Shown in pieces: positions 25,200-34,751 of a DNA stretch of 64,000 bases. Below the pieces are notes generated by a model that searched no databases, was not told where the DNA came from, and saw nothing but the letters and a program-made list of their open reading frames with translations. The position numbers and the translations under genes were made by a program. The DNA lies in contig NZ_RJUU01000001.1 in assembly GCF_003751445.1 (NCBI RefSeq), positions 4,159,001 through 4,223,000 of the forward strand, given 5' to 3'. The first letter of the stretch is position 1. The number at the start of each line of letters is the position of its first letter. Origin of the DNA: Streptomyces sp. 840.1. GTDB lineage: Bacteria; Actinomycetota; Actinomycetes; Streptomycetales; Streptomycetaceae.

Positions 25200-26081
25200 A
25201 TGTCCACAACGACACCACCCACCACCCGGCCCGGACCGTCCCGCACCGCGGGTGTACCCGTCCGCACGGCCACCGTGCTCACCGCTCTCGCCGTGGCCCT
25301 CGGCACCGCCTTCGTGCTCGCCCCCGCTCCGGTCGCCGGGAGCCTGTCCGGCGGCGGCTACGACGGCCGGCGCGGGCTCGAGGACCACCTCTCCGCCTCC
25401 TTCGCCGACTACTGGGCGGCCGGTGAGCGGGGCTTTCCCCCGGGCCTGAGGCACGCCGTCGACTACTGGTCGCGCTATCACCTGGTCAAGGCCGTGGTCG
25501 CCGCGGTCCTGCTCGCCGTGCTCCTCGCGCTCGGCGTGCTGCTCCGCAAGGCGTACCTGCGCGCCGGCGGGCTCACCGCCGGGAGGCGGGCCGCCCTCGC
25601 GTCCGCCGGGGCGGTCGTCACGGCGCTCGCGCTGTTCTCGCTGGCGCTGGTGATGGCGAACGTCCAGGGGACGCTGGCGCCCTTCTCCTCGCTGCTGTCG
25701 ATGCTGCCGCTGCACGCGCCGCACGGGGAGCTCGCCGGCACGATCGCCGGGATCACGGAGCAACTGGCCGGATACCCGGACGCCGGCGGCGCCACCTCGC
25801 CTCCAGTCGAGGTGATGGTCAGCGACTTCGGGCGTTACCACGCCGTGCAGGCCGCGGCCGCCACGGCGGTGGCGCTCACCGCCGCCGCGATGAGCGCGGT
25901 GTCGTGGCGGCGGTTCGCCGCGGCAGCGGCCCGCGACCGGTGGACCAGGCGCGTGCTCCGGTCGTCCGGCCTGCTCCGGGCCCTGCTGGCGGCAGCCGTC
26001 GCCGTGATCGCCGTGGCGAACACGGCGACCGCGGCCGACCCGGCCCCCGCGCTCCTGGCCTTCTTCGAAGGCGGCTGGTGA
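25200..26081 (+). CDS. Uncharacterised membrane protein
   Basis: 293 residues that I do not recognise as a named family. The predicted layout is an N-terminal membrane segment after a Thr/Pro-rich start (TVLTALAVALGTAFVLAPAPVAG) and an outside loop with GLEDHLSASFADYWAAGE. Two central helices follow (VKAVVAAVLLAVLLALGVLL; LASAGAVVTALALFSLALVMANV), then a second loop containing HGELAGTIAGITEQLAGYP, and two more C-terminal helices. The ATG has no strong ribosome-binding site. It is convergent with the response regulator gene, with only 10 nt between stops. Confidence 0.7.
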   Translation: MSTTTPPTTRPGPSRTAGVPVRTATVLTALAVALGTAFVLAPAPVAGSLSGGGYDGRRGLEDHLSASFADYWAAGERGFPPGLRHAVDYWSRYHLVKAVVAAVLLAVLLALGVLLRKAYLRAGGLTAGRRAALASAGAVVTALALFSLALVMANVQGTLAPFSSLLSMLPLHAPHGELAGTIAGITEQLAGYPDAGGATSPPVEVMVSDFGRYHAVQAAAATAVALTAAAMSAVSWRRFAAAAARDRWTRRVLRSSGLLRALLAAAVAVIAVANTATAADPAPALLAFFEGGW

Positions 26082-26091
26082 GGGGAGGCCC

Positions 26092-26799
26092 TCAGCCGTT
26101 GAGGTGGGCGAGGACGGCGAGCACCCGGCGGTGCCGCGTGTCGTCGGGCGGCAGGCCGAGCTTCGCGAAGACGTTGCCGATGTGCTTCTCCACCGCGCTG
26201 CCGGAGAGCACCATGCGCCGGGCGATGGCCGTATTGGAATGCCCCTCGGCCATCAGCGCCAGCAACTGCCTCTCGCGCGCGGTCAGCTTCTCCAGCGGGT
26301 CGTCCCGCCGCTGCCGGGCCAGCAGCTGGGCGACGACCTGCGGATCGAGCACCGTCGCGCCCCCGGCGACGCGGACCAGGGCGTCCAGGAACTCCTCGAC
26401 CTTGGCGACCCGGTCCTTCAGCAGGTAGCCGACCGCGCCGGCCCCGTCCGCGAGCAGATCGGCGGCGTAGGACACCTCCACGTACTGGCTGAGCACCAGC
26501 ACAGGGGCGCCGGGCAGCCGGCTGCGGGCGGTGGCCGCCGCCCGCAGTCCCTCGTCCGTGTGCGTCGGCGGCATCCGCACATCGACGACCGACACGTCCG
26601 GGCGGTGCGCGAGCACCGCCTCGACCAGGGCGGGGCCGTCACCGACCGCCGCCACCACCTGGTGACCGTCCTCCGAGAGCAGCCGGACCAGCCCCTCGCG
26701 CAGCAGCACCGCGTCATCCGCGACGACGATCCGCAGCGGCTCCCGGAAGGCGGGGACCACCGGTGCTCCCGGCGCCGCGCCGTCGCCCATCAGGGACAT
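26092..26799 (-). CDS. NarL/LuxR-family response regulator
   Basis: A 235-residue response regulator. The receiver domain has the acidic pocket VVADDA, phospho-acceptor Asp in DVSVVDVRMP, and the conserved Lys in GYLLKDRV. A C-terminal LuxR helix-turn-helix follows (LTARERQLLALMAEGHSNTAIARRMVLSGSAVEKHIGNVFAKLGL). It starts inside the 3' end of the upstream sensor-kinase gene (10-nt overlap), so the two form one operon. The regulated genes are unknown. Confidence 0.93.
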   Translation of the reverse strand: MSLMGDGAAPGAPVVPAFREPLRIVVADDAVLLREGLVRLLSEDGHQVVAAVGDGPALVEAVLAHRPDVSVVDVRMPPTHTDEGLRAAATARSRLPGAPVLVLSQYVEVSYAADLLADGAGAVGYLLKDRVAKVEEFLDALVRVAGGATVLDPQVVAQLLARQRRDDPLEKLTARERQLLALMAEGHSNTAIARRMVLSGSAVEKHIGNVFAKLGLPPDDTRHRRVLAVLAHLNG

Positions 26800-28127
26800 G
26801 GCAGCTCAGCCGTGACCGTCGTCGGGCCGCCCTCGGGACTGTCCACCCGCAGCCGGCCGCCGACCGCCCGTGCCCGGTCGGCCAGACCCCACAGCCCGTG
26901 CCCCTCGGCCGGCGCGGCACCGCCCACGCCGTCGTCCGTCACCCAGACCCGCAGGATCCCCCCGGTGTGGCGCAGCCCGACCGTGCACCGGCGGGCGTGG
27001 CTGTGCTTGGCCGCGTTCGTCAGCGCCTCGGCGACCACGAAGTACGCGGCCGTCTCGACGCCGGGCTCCAGCCGTCCGCTCAGGGGCGCGGCGTCGAGCC
27101 CGGCGGGGACGACGCTGCGCGCGGCCAGGGCGCGCAGCGCCTCCCGGAGCCCCCGGTCGGTGAGGACGGGCGGGGCGATGCCCCGGGACAGGGCCCGCAG
27201 TTCGTCCAGGGCCTCCTGGGTCCGCAGGACCGCGTCCGCGAGTGCGGCCCTGACCAGTTCCGGCCTGCGGTCGAAGTGGTGCTGGGCGCGGCCCAGTTCC
27301 ATCGCCAGCCGGACCAGCTGCTGCTGGGGCCCGTCGTGGATGTCGCGCTCCAGCCGCCGCAGCGCGGCGGTCTCCGCCGTCACCGCGGCGACGGCCTGCG
27401 CGCGGGCGGTGTCGCGCTCCTGCTCGAGTCCGCTGATCCGGCGGTGCAGCGCCGACATGTTCGACAGGAGCGCCTGCCCGAGACCGGCCTGGGCGGCGAC
27501 GCACACCCGGGTCACCAGCGGCAGGGCCGCCAGCACCAGCACGCCGACCGAGAGGGCGAACGCGATCCGCCCGGACGGTGACGTCAGGCCCAGGCTCAGC
27601 GCGACATGGGACCGGTCGCTGCCCGCGTACAGGGTCATGGGCCGCAGCGAGCCGGGCGCGACCTCGTTGCGCAGCGGGTACGTGAGGGTCGCGAGGCCCA
27701 CGAACCACCACAGTGCCGTCACCACCCAGGTGACCAGCACGACGGGGAGCACCAGCACCGCGTGCGCCAGGTCGAGCCACAGCTCCGGGTCGGCCGCGCC
27801 GCCCGTCTCCTTCGACCCCGGCCGCCGGCCCGCACCGCGCGCCCCGCCGGTCCGGGCCCGTACCGCGCCGATCCGCCACCACTCCAGATCGCCGGGCCAC
27901 CGGGCCAGTGCCAGGGCGCGGGCCGTGCCGGGCGACCCGCCCGGCACCAGCGAACCGGCCGTCGCGGCGCACAGGCCGCCGGCCACCAGCAGCAGACCGG
28001 CGGCCGCGCTCAGCGGCGCGGTGAGGAGATAGAGGGATTCCACGAGCGTGCGACGCCCGGCGCGGACAGCGGGGCCGGCGCCCGGCCGCCACCGGCCCGC
28101 GACCACGGAGGGCAGCGACTCAGCCAT
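26790..28127 (-). CDS. Sensor histidine kinase (HisKA_3 type)
   Basis: A 445-residue kinase. The N-terminal half is a four-helix membrane sensor domain (SLYLLTAPLSAAAGLLLVAGG..., VLPVVLVTWVVTALWWFVG...). A short coiled segment precedes the phospho-acceptor helix RRLERDIHDGPQQQLVRLAMELG with its His. The HATPase domain has NAAKHSHA, DDGVGGA and GHGLWGLADRARAVGG. It phosphorylates the overlapping response regulator. ATG 28127 (MAESLPSVV) is chosen because everything upstream in frame is low-complexity and unlike the family. The signal is unknown. Confidence 0.92.
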   Translation of the reverse strand: MAESLPSVVAGRWRPGAGPAVRAGRRTLVESLYLLTAPLSAAAGLLLVAGGLCAATAGSLVPGGSPGTARALALARWPGDLEWWRIGAVRARTGGARGAGRRPGSKETGGAADPELWLDLAHAVLVLPVVLVTWVVTALWWFVGLATLTYPLRNEVAPGSLRPMTLYAGSDRSHVALSLGLTSPSGRIAFALSVGVLVLAALPLVTRVCVAAQAGLGQALLSNMSALHRRISGLEQERDTARAQAVAAVTAETAALRRLERDIHDGPQQQLVRLAMELGRAQHHFDRRPELVRAALADAVLRTQEALDELRALSRGIAPPVLTDRGLREALRALAARSVVPAGLDAAPLSGRLEPGVETAAYFVVAEALTNAAKHSHARRCTVGLRHTGGILRVWVTDDGVGGAAPAEGHGLWGLADRARAVGGRLRVDSPEGGPTTVTAELPCP

Positions 28128-28186
28128 GACCTCAGCATAAGCGCGCAGGCCGGCGGCGCTCCGGCACGGCGGCCCGGCGCGGGGCC

Positions 28187-30163
28187 TCAGCGGTCCGGGG
28201 CTGCCGACAGCAGGTGCAGGCGCAGCGCCAGCTGGAGCTCCAGCGCGCGGTCCGGCTCGTTCCAGTCCCGTCCCAGCAGCACCTGTATCCGGTCCAGCCG
28301 CTGCACCACCGTGTTGACGTGTACGTGCAGCTCGTCCTTGGCCCGGATCAGGCTGCCGCCCGCGCCGAAGTACGCGCCCAGCGTCCGCACCAGGTGGGTG
28401 CCGCGCTGTGCGTCGTACTCCAGCAGCGGCCCGAGCGCCGCCGAGACGAAGCCGCCGACGTCCTGCCCGTTGCCCAGCACCACGCCCAGGAAGCCCAGTT
28501 CGTCCACGCACGCGCCCTCACCCGTGCGCCCCAGCACCCGCATCGCCCGCAGACAGCGCGCCGCCTCCGCGTAGGCGGCGGCCAGCCCCCGCGCGCCCCT
28601 GGCCGGGCCCGCGGCGGCGACGGTGACCGGCGTCTGGGCCAGCTGCCCGAGCTGGGCCGCCGCCGAGCGGGCCACGGCCCCGGCCGCCGGGCCGGAGCCG
28701 CCCGCCTCGATCAACAGCACCACCGCGCCCGCGTGTTCGGCGCTCACCCCGTGGATCTCCCCGCCGAACAGATAGCGCGTCGCGGCCGGGGCCAGCCGCT
28801 CCCGGGCGGCGGTCTCCGCGACCAGCAGCAGCTGCGGGCGGTCCAGGTCGATGCCGAGACGGCGGCCGCGCTCGACGAGGCCGGCCGGGTCGCGGCCGGT
28901 GTCCGTCAGCAGGTCGGCGATCAGTTCGCCCCGGATGCGGTTCTCGGTCTCGGCCACCGTGCGCCGCAGCAGCAGGAGCAGCCCGGTGACCACCGCCGAC
29001 CGCTCGAACAGCCGGCGGTCGGAGTCGTCGAGGTGCCGGCCGCGGTGCAGCACCAGACCGGCGAGCAGCTCCTGTCCGGCGAGCACCGCGCAGACCACCC
29101 GCCCGTCGCGGTGCACCGCACGCGCCCCGGTGCGGGACTCCTCGGCCGCCTCCGCCAGCCAGCCGGCGTCCATGCTGTCGGCGGCGAAGCCCGTACCGTC
29201 CGGGCGGACCGCGGCCAGCGGGCGGCCGCCCGGGTCGTGGATGGTCAGGGGGGAGTCGAGGAGTCCGGCGACGGCCGCCGCCACGTCCCTGACGTCCCGG
29301 CCGCGCAGCACCAGGTCCGTCAGCCGGTCGTGCGACTCCTCCGCCCGCCGCATGGCCGCCGAGTGCGCCCGTACCGAGGCGTTGGCCTCGGCCAGCTCCG
29401 CGTTCGCCCCGGCCAGTTCGGCGAGGGCGGAGGTGGTGTCGGCCAGGGCGCGGGCGGTGTCGATGGCGATCGCGGCGTGCGCGGCCAGCGAGCACAGCAG
29501 GGCGACCTCGTCGGGGCTGAAGACCCGGGGTGCCCGGTCGGCCGCGAAGAGCACGCCGATCACCTTGCCGGCGCCCCCTCGGCTGGAGCCGAGCAGCAGC
29601 GGCACGCCCAGGATGGCGACCAGGCCCTCGTCCAGCACCCCGGCATTGATGTTGCGGGTGTGGCGGAAGCGCTCGTCGGTGCGGTAGTCCGGGGTCGCGT
29701 ACGGGCTCGCCGTCTGCGCCACGAGACCGCCGAGGCCCTCGCCGAGTTCGAGGCGCAGCCGCTGGAAGAGCAGCGACACCGACCCGTCGGTCACCCGCAT
29801 GTAGGTGTCGCCCGCCTCCTCGTCCGGGAGGGTCAGGTAGGCCGTGTCCGTCCCCAGCAGCATCCTGGCCCGCCGCACGATCGCCTTCAGCACGTCGTCC
29901 AGATCGCGGGAGGCCGCCAGGTCGCCCGCCGTGTCGAAGAGCGCGGTGAGCTGGAGCTCGCGCCGCCGGTGCTGGCGCAGGGCGCCCCTGATCCGCAGCG
30001 CGGTGGCCGTGGCCCGCTCCACCTCGGCCAGCTCGCCCGCCGGCACCCCGTCGGCCCGCGCCGTCGCCAGGACCGCGCCCAGCGCCTCGGCGGGTGCGTC
30101 GTCGCTCAGCAGGTCGAACAGGTGCCTCAGATGGGGTGCGGCGGAGGGGGGCGGTTCAGACAT
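28187..30163 (-). CDS. GAF-domain PucR-type transcriptional regulator
   Basis: A 658-residue protein. An N-terminal helical segment is followed by a GAF domain (about 75-240, ELQLTALFDTAGDLAASRDLDDVLKAIVRRARMLLGTDTAYLTL). A coiled stretch (LAELAGANAELAEANASVRA) leads to a central region of the CdaR/PucR type. The C-terminal PucR helix-turn-helix is LVRTLGAYFGAGGSLIRAKDELHVHVNTVVQRLDRI. Its gene lies 33 nt upstream of the 3-hydroxybutyrate dehydrogenase start on the same strand order (the dehydrogenase is encoded first). A role in controlling hydroxybutyrate use is inferred from that neighbourhood only. Confidence 0.88.
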   Translation of the reverse strand: MSEPPPSAAPHLRHLFDLLSDDAPAEALGAVLATARADGVPAGELAEVERATATALRIRGALRQHRRRELQLTALFDTAGDLAASRDLDDVLKAIVRRARMLLGTDTAYLTLPDEEAGDTYMRVTDGSVSLLFQRLRLELGEGLGGLVAQTASPYATPDYRTDERFRHTRNINAGVLDEGLVAILGVPLLLGSSRGGAGKVIGVLFAADRAPRVFSPDEVALLCSLAAHAAIAIDTARALADTTSALAELAGANAELAEANASVRAHSAAMRRAEESHDRLTDLVLRGRDVRDVAAAVAGLLDSPLTIHDPGGRPLAAVRPDGTGFAADSMDAGWLAEAAEESRTGARAVHRDGRVVCAVLAGQELLAGLVLHRGRHLDDSDRRLFERSAVVTGLLLLLRRTVAETENRIRGELIADLLTDTGRDPAGLVERGRRLGIDLDRPQLLLVAETAARERLAPAATRYLFGGEIHGVSAEHAGAVVLLIEAGGSGPAAGAVARSAAAQLGQLAQTPVTVAAAGPARGARGLAAAYAEAARCLRAMRVLGRTGEGACVDELGFLGVVLGNGQDVGGFVSAALGPLLEYDAQRGTHLVRTLGAYFGAGGSLIRAKDELHVHVNTVVQRLDRIQVLLGRDWNEPDRALELQLALRLHLLSAAPDR

Positions 30164-30196
30164 GGCGGCCGTTCGTAGACAGGGGGGCGGGAGGGC

Positions 30197-31018
30197 TCAG
30201 TTGGCGGTCCAGCCGCCGTCCATGGAGAGCGAGGTGCCGGTGATGTGGCCGGTACGCGGACCGCACAGCCACAGGACGGCCTCGGCGACATCCGCCGGCT
30301 CGATCAGCCGCTTGATCGCGCTGCGCTCCAGCATCACCCGCCCCACCACCTCCTCCTCCGAGATGCCGTGGTTGCGGGCCTGGTCCGCGATCTGGTCCTC
30401 CACCAGGGGGGTGCGTACGTAGCCGGGGCAGACGCAGTTGCTCGTCACCCCGTGCTCCGCCGCTTCGAGCGCCACCACCTTGCTCAGCCCCTCCAGTGCG
30501 TGCTTGGCCGTCACATAGGCCGACTTGTACGGGCTGGCGCGCAGCCCGTGCACCGACGAGATGTTGACCACGCGCCCCCAGCCGCGTTCGTACATGCCCG
30601 GCAGGGTCCGGCGCAAGATGCGGAACGGGGTTTCCACCATCACGCGCTGGATCAGCGCGAAGCGCTCCGGCGGGAACGCGTGGACGGGGGCGACGTGCTG
30701 GAGCCCCGCGTTGTTGACCACCACGTCCGCGTCGGCCGGCAGCGTGTCGACGACCGAGGGGTCGGCCAGGTCCACCACCCAGGCCGTCCCGCCGATCTCC
30801 GCGGCCAGGCTCCTGGCCGCCTCACCGGCCTTGTCCACCACGTGCACATGGGCGCCGGCCGCCGCGAGCGCCAGCGCACAGGCCCGTCCGATCCCGCTCG
30901 CCGCACCGGTCACCAGCGCGGTCCGCCCGGCCTGCGGGGGTGCCGGGGGCGCCTGCGCCGGTCCGCCGCCGGGGGAGGGCGCGGAGGGTTCGTGATCGGG
31001 TCTGCGGGAAGTCTCCAT
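30197..31018 (-). CDS. bdhA: 3-hydroxybutyrate dehydrogenase (SDR family)
   Basis: A 273-residue short-chain dehydrogenase, oxidising 3-hydroxybutyrate to acetoacetate with NAD. It has the cofactor loop TGAASGIG (37-44), NNAG, and the catalytic Ser in NISSVHG with Tyr168/Lys172 in YVTAK. The C-terminal third (CPGYVRTPLVEDQIADQA...EEVVGRVMLERSAIKRLIEPADVAEAVLWL) is strongly of the D-beta-hydroxybutyrate dehydrogenase subgroup. An unusual Pro-rich N-terminal extension of about 30 residues precedes the Rossmann fold; the true start may be further in. It precedes the GAF/PucR regulator gene in the same direction and lies near the secreted PHB depolymerase. Confidence 0.88.
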   Translation of the reverse strand: METSRRPDHEPSAPSPGGGPAQAPPAPPQAGRTALVTGAASGIGRACALALAAAGAHVHVVDKAGEAARSLAAEIGGTAWVVDLADPSVVDTLPADADVVVNNAGLQHVAPVHAFPPERFALIQRVMVETPFRILRRTLPGMYERGWGRVVNISSVHGLRASPYKSAYVTAKHALEGLSKVVALEAAEHGVTSNCVCPGYVRTPLVEDQIADQARNHGISEEEVVGRVMLERSAIKRLIEPADVAEAVLWLCGPRTGHITGTSLSMDGGWTAN

Positions 31019-31127
31019 GGCCGTCACCGTAGGTACGCGGCGGCCCTTGTCACACGGGGTCGGTGCACACACCCTCCCGCCCCGGCATGGTGGCGGCGTA
31101 CATGGTGCGTGGACCGGCCGGGGGCCG

Positions 31128-32117
31128 TCAGTGCGCGGCGTCGAGCACCGCCCGCTGCTCCGGGGTCAGCTCCAGGTCCACCGCCGCCAGGCTCTCGTCC
31201 AGCAGCGCGACCGACGAGGCGCCGACCAGCGGGACGACCGGCACCTCGCCGCCGATGAGCCAGGCCAGCACCACCTGGTTGGGGGTGGCCCCGGTCTCCT
31301 CGGCCACCGCCCGCAGCGCCGCCTGCCGGGCGGGCGTGCCCGGGTGGTCGAACTCCGGTCCCAGCGGCCGGTCCGCCCGGCCGTACGCGCCGTTGAGCAG
31401 CGGTGAGTAGGCGACCGGGACCAGGGCCGGTTCCTGGCGGAGGTAGCTCAGCAGATCGCCCGTCAGCACCCCCTCCTGGCCGTCGGGGGAGCGCGGGCTC
31501 GGCTGGTCCGTGCGCTGCCGCAGATAGCTGTGGTGGTACTGGAGGACCTCGTACCCGGGCAGACCGGCGGCCGCCGCGAGCGCCCGCGCCCGCTCGACCT
31601 GCCACGCCCAGTGGTTGCTCACGCCCAGCAGCCCGACGGTGCCCTCCGCGACCAGCTCCGCGAACGCCCCGACGGTCTCCTCGGGCGGCACGCCGCGGTC
31701 CTGCACATGGGCGTAGAGCAGGCCCAGCTTCTCCACCCCGAGGTTCTCCCGGCTCCGCTCGGCCGACTCCCGGACGGCCTTTGCGGACAGGCCCTCGATA
31801 TCGCGGGTGAACCCGGTGCCCGGGGCGTTCGGACGCGCCCCCAGCTTGGTCGCGATGACGATCCCGTCGGTGGCCGTGCCCCGGCTGCGGCGCCAGCGGC
31901 CCAGCAGCCGCTCGCTCTCGCCGCCCCGGGTGCCGTCGACCCAGAACGCGTAGTTGTTGGACGTGTCGACGAAGGTGCCGCCGGCCTCGGCGTACCGGTC
32001 GAGGATCGCGAACGAGGCCGCCTCGTCGGTGAGCGTGCCCATCCGCATGGCACCGAGGCTGAGCACGCTCACCTCGCGACGGGTCTTCGGACCGGTGCCG
32101 ACGGTGCGGTAGCGCAT
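31128..32117 (-). CDS. Aldo/keto reductase
   Basis: A 329-residue (beta/alpha)8 NADPH-dependent reductase. Family marks: LSLGAMRMGTLTDE at the start, the catalytic Asp/Tyr region GGTFVDTSNNYAFW, Lys in VIATKLGARP, His in GLLYAHVQDR, and VPLVGASSVALLDE in the cofactor-binding C-terminal part. The substrate is unknown. GGGAAGGG precedes ATG 32117. It is transcribed in the same direction as the hydroxybutyrate dehydrogenase but is separated from it by about 110 nt, so it may be a separate unit. Confidence 0.88.
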   Translation of the reverse strand: MRYRTVGTGPKTRREVSVLSLGAMRMGTLTDEAASFAILDRYAEAGGTFVDTSNNYAFWVDGTRGGESERLLGRWRRSRGTATDGIVIATKLGARPNAPGTGFTRDIEGLSAKAVRESAERSRENLGVEKLGLLYAHVQDRGVPPEETVGAFAELVAEGTVGLLGVSNHWAWQVERARALAAAAGLPGYEVLQYHHSYLRQRTDQPSPRSPDGQEGVLTGDLLSYLRQEPALVPVAYSPLLNGAYGRADRPLGPEFDHPGTPARQAALRAVAEETGATPNQVVLAWLIGGEVPVVPLVGASSVALLDESLAAVDLELTPEQRAVLDAAH

Positions 32118-32338
32118 GCGGGTCCCTTCCCCAGCAGCCCGTTGCCGTACGGGCGTCGGGCGGCAGTCTGCGTGCTGGAGCGCACTCGATGTCAACCCGT
32201 CCGGCCCGCCGCGCAAGGGCGGCGGCGCACACAGCCGGGGCCCGGGAGTGGCCGCCGGTCCCATGGGCGCGGGCGGGCGCTGCTCGTAGGTTCCGGCAGC
32301 AGCCCGTACCCCCGCACGTACCGACCAGGGAGGCACCC

Positions 32339-33814
32339 GTGCGCCCACCGATCCTGAGACGTCTCTTCCGCCGCGCCGCGTCCACGGCCGTCCTCGGCCT
32401 GCTCGCGGCCACGCTGAGCACCACGGCCGCCCAGCCGGCCGCCGCGGCCGGGGGCCTCCAGCAGGTCACCGGCTTCGGCTCCAACCCCGGCAACCTCCAG
32501 ATGTACGAGTACACGCCGGCCGGTCTCCCCGCGAACGCGCCCCTGGTCGTCGCCCTGCACGGCTGTACGCAGACGGCCGACGCGTACTACGCCGACTCCG
32601 GCTGGGCGGAGCTGGCCGACCGGTGGGGCTTCGACGTCGTCTTCCCGCAGACCACGGCCGCGAACAACGCGCTCTCCTGCTTCGGCTGGTTCGACCCGGC
32701 CGAGGACAGCCGGGGCAAGGGCGAGGCCGCCTCGGTCGTGCAGATGGTGGAGAAGGCGAAGCAGAGCCGGGGCTCGGACGCCGGCCGGGTGTACGTCACC
32801 GGTCTCTCGGCGGGCGGCGGCATGACCGCGGACCTGCTGGCCGCCTACCCGGACGTGTTCGCGGGCGGCTCGGTGGCCTCGGGGCTGCCCGCGCAGTGCG
32901 CGACGAGCCAGGCGGCGGCCTCCGGCTGCCAGACCGGGCCGCAGAAGCTCAGCCCCGCCCAGTGGGGCGACAAGGTCCGCGCCGCCTATCCCGGCTACAG
33001 CGGCCCCCGGCCCCGGGTGGCGATCTGGCAGGGCACCTCGGACTACACCGTGTACCCGGCCAACGCCACGGCCCTGCGCGACCAGTGGACGGACGTCTGG
33101 GGCATCGGCCAGACCCCGTCCGCCACCGACACCCTCCCCGGCAGCACCACGCGCAGCGTCTACAACGACTCGGCGGGCCGGCCGGCCGTGGAGACGTACA
33201 CCGTCTCCGGCATGGGCCACGGCCTTGCGGTGAGCCCCGGTTCGGGGGCCGAGCAGTGCGGGAGGACGGCCGCGTACTTCCTGAACGCGATCTGCTCCTC
33301 GTACTACACGGGCGTCTTCTGGGGACTGGACGGCGGCACCCCGGGCGGGGGCGACGACGGGCTGCCGGCCCCGGCCGGCGTGACCGTCACCGGCACCACC
33401 GGCACCACCGCCTCCCTGTCCTGGAACGCGGTCGGGGGAGCCGCCTCCTACGCGCTCTACCGCGACGGGACCAAGGTCGCCTCGCCGGCCGGCACGACCC
33501 ACACGGACACCGGCCTCACCGCCGGGACCGCCTACCGCTACACCGTGGCGGCCGTGGACTCCGGGGGCACGGCGGGCACCGCATCGGCGCAGGTGACGGC
33601 GACCACCACCGGCGGCAGCGCACCCGCCCGGTGCTGGACGGCCACCAACTACGCGCAGGTGGCCGCGGGCCGGGCCCGCACCACCGGCGGGTACGTCTAC
33701 GCCAACGGCTCCGGGGCGAACATGGGCCTGTACAACGTCTTCGTCACCCACACGCTCAAGGAGTCGCCCGCGGGGTACTTCGTGATCGCGGACAGCGGCT
33801 GCACCGCGGGCTGA
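32339..33814 (+). CDS. Secreted PHB depolymerase-type esterase with FN3 domain
   Basis: 491 residues. After the signal peptide (VLGLLAATLSTTAAQPAAAA) comes an alpha/beta-hydrolase catalytic domain of the poly(3-hydroxybutyrate) depolymerase/feruloyl-esterase group: oxyanion region VALHGCTQTA, lipase box GLSAG (Ser157), an SDYTVYP acid region and a GMGHG histidine region. A fibronectin type III domain follows (about 340-430, APAGVTVTGTTGTTASLSWNAV). The end is a short Cys-bounded domain (ARCWTATNYAQ...ADSGCTAG). GGGAGG precedes GTG 32339. It may degrade extracellular polyester to hydroxybutyrate for the nearby dehydrogenase. Confidence 0.85.
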   Translation: MRPPILRRLFRRAASTAVLGLLAATLSTTAAQPAAAAGGLQQVTGFGSNPGNLQMYEYTPAGLPANAPLVVALHGCTQTADAYYADSGWAELADRWGFDVVFPQTTAANNALSCFGWFDPAEDSRGKGEAASVVQMVEKAKQSRGSDAGRVYVTGLSAGGGMTADLLAAYPDVFAGGSVASGLPAQCATSQAAASGCQTGPQKLSPAQWGDKVRAAYPGYSGPRPRVAIWQGTSDYTVYPANATALRDQWTDVWGIGQTPSATDTLPGSTTRSVYNDSAGRPAVETYTVSGMGHGLAVSPGSGAEQCGRTAAYFLNAICSSYYTGVFWGLDGGTPGGGDDGLPAPAGVTVTGTTGTTASLSWNAVGGAASYALYRDGTKVASPAGTTHTDTGLTAGTAYRYTVAAVDSGGTAGTASAQVTATTTGGSAPARCWTATNYAQVAAGRARTTGGYVYANGSGANMGLYNVFVTHTLKESPAGYFVIADSGCTAG

Positions 33815-33866
33815 CACGTGCGGTGGGCGGGGCCCGGCCGGCAACCGCCGGGCTCCGCACGCCTGT

Positions 33867-34751
33867 TCAGGCCCGCGCGTACGCCACCAGCCGGTCCGCG
33901 ATGTCGCGCGCGCCCGCCTCGCCGGTGAGCACCGTGTAGTGGTTCACGTCCCCCGCCGCCACCGGCGTCAGCCGGGTCCCGGCGAGATCCGCCGCCGCGA
34001 GGCGCTCCTCGTCGTACAGGCCCTGCTCCTCGTCCATCAGGCCGCGCGCCGCCCACAGCAGCGTCGCCCCGACGGGCAGCTTCCGTACCGCCGAGAGCAC
34101 CTCCTCGTCGAAGAGGCCGACGCCGTCCGTGCGGACCGCCTCGATCCGGCACGACGAGCGCAGGGCCGGTTCCGCGCCCGTCAGGTCGCGCTGGATGTAG
34201 GCGTCCACCTCGTCCGACCAGGCGCCCGCGAACGCCGGGTGCGCCCGCCAGAAGGCCCGGTAGGCGGCCCGGTCCGCGAACGTCATCGACAGCCGGTCCA
34301 TCGCCGGGCCGATCACCGCCGTCATCAGCTCGTCCGGCGACAGGTGCGTGGGCGCCGGGAAGCCGATGCCGCCGTCGACGAGCAGCAGCGGACCGAAGCG
34401 CTCCGGGTGGCGCACCGAGGCGAGCGCCGCGACGAACGCCCCCATCGAGTGGCCCGCCAGCACCACCCGGTCCGCGCCCAGCGCCTCGGTCAGGGCCGCG
34501 GTGTCGTCGGCGTGGGCGGCGATGCCGTACGGGCCGGGCAGCCCCGAACTCCCCGCCCTGCCGCGCAGGTCCGGGGCGACCAGGGTGACGCGACCGGCCA
34601 GCTGCCGGGCCACCGTGCCCCAGGAGAGCGCGTTGGCCGTGATGCCGTGCAGGGCGACCACCACCGGCGCGTCCGGCCCGGCGGCCGGCCAGCGCACGGC
34701 CGCCAGTTCGCCCCCGGTGACGGGGACCTTGATCTCTTCGTACGGAATCAC
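33867..34751 (-). CDS. Alpha/beta hydrolase, coupled to the Liv importer
   Basis: A 294-residue cytoplasmic alpha/beta hydrolase: oxyanion HGITAN, nucleophile elbow VLAGHSMGA with Ser, acid region near LLWAARGLMDEEQ and the late His in GDVNHYTVL. GTG 34751 overlaps the LivM-like stop by 4 nt and GGAAGGAG lies 11 nt upstream, so it is the last gene of the importer operon. That tight coupling suggests it acts on the imported compound, an ester, amide or lactone. This is inference; the substrate is unknown. Confidence 0.88.
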   Translation of the reverse strand: MIPYEEIKVPVTGGELAAVRWPAAGPDAPVVVALHGITANALSWGTVARQLAGRVTLVAPDLRGRAGSSGLPGPYGIAAHADDTAALTEALGADRVVLAGHSMGAFVAALASVRHPERFGPLLLVDGGIGFPAPTHLSPDELMTAVIGPAMDRLSMTFADRAAYRAFWRAHPAFAGAWSDEVDAYIQRDLTGAEPALRSSCRIEAVRTDGVGLFDEEVLSAVRKLPVGATLLWAARGLMDEEQGLYDEERLAAADLAGTRLTPVAAGDVNHYTVLTGEAGARDIADRLVAYARA

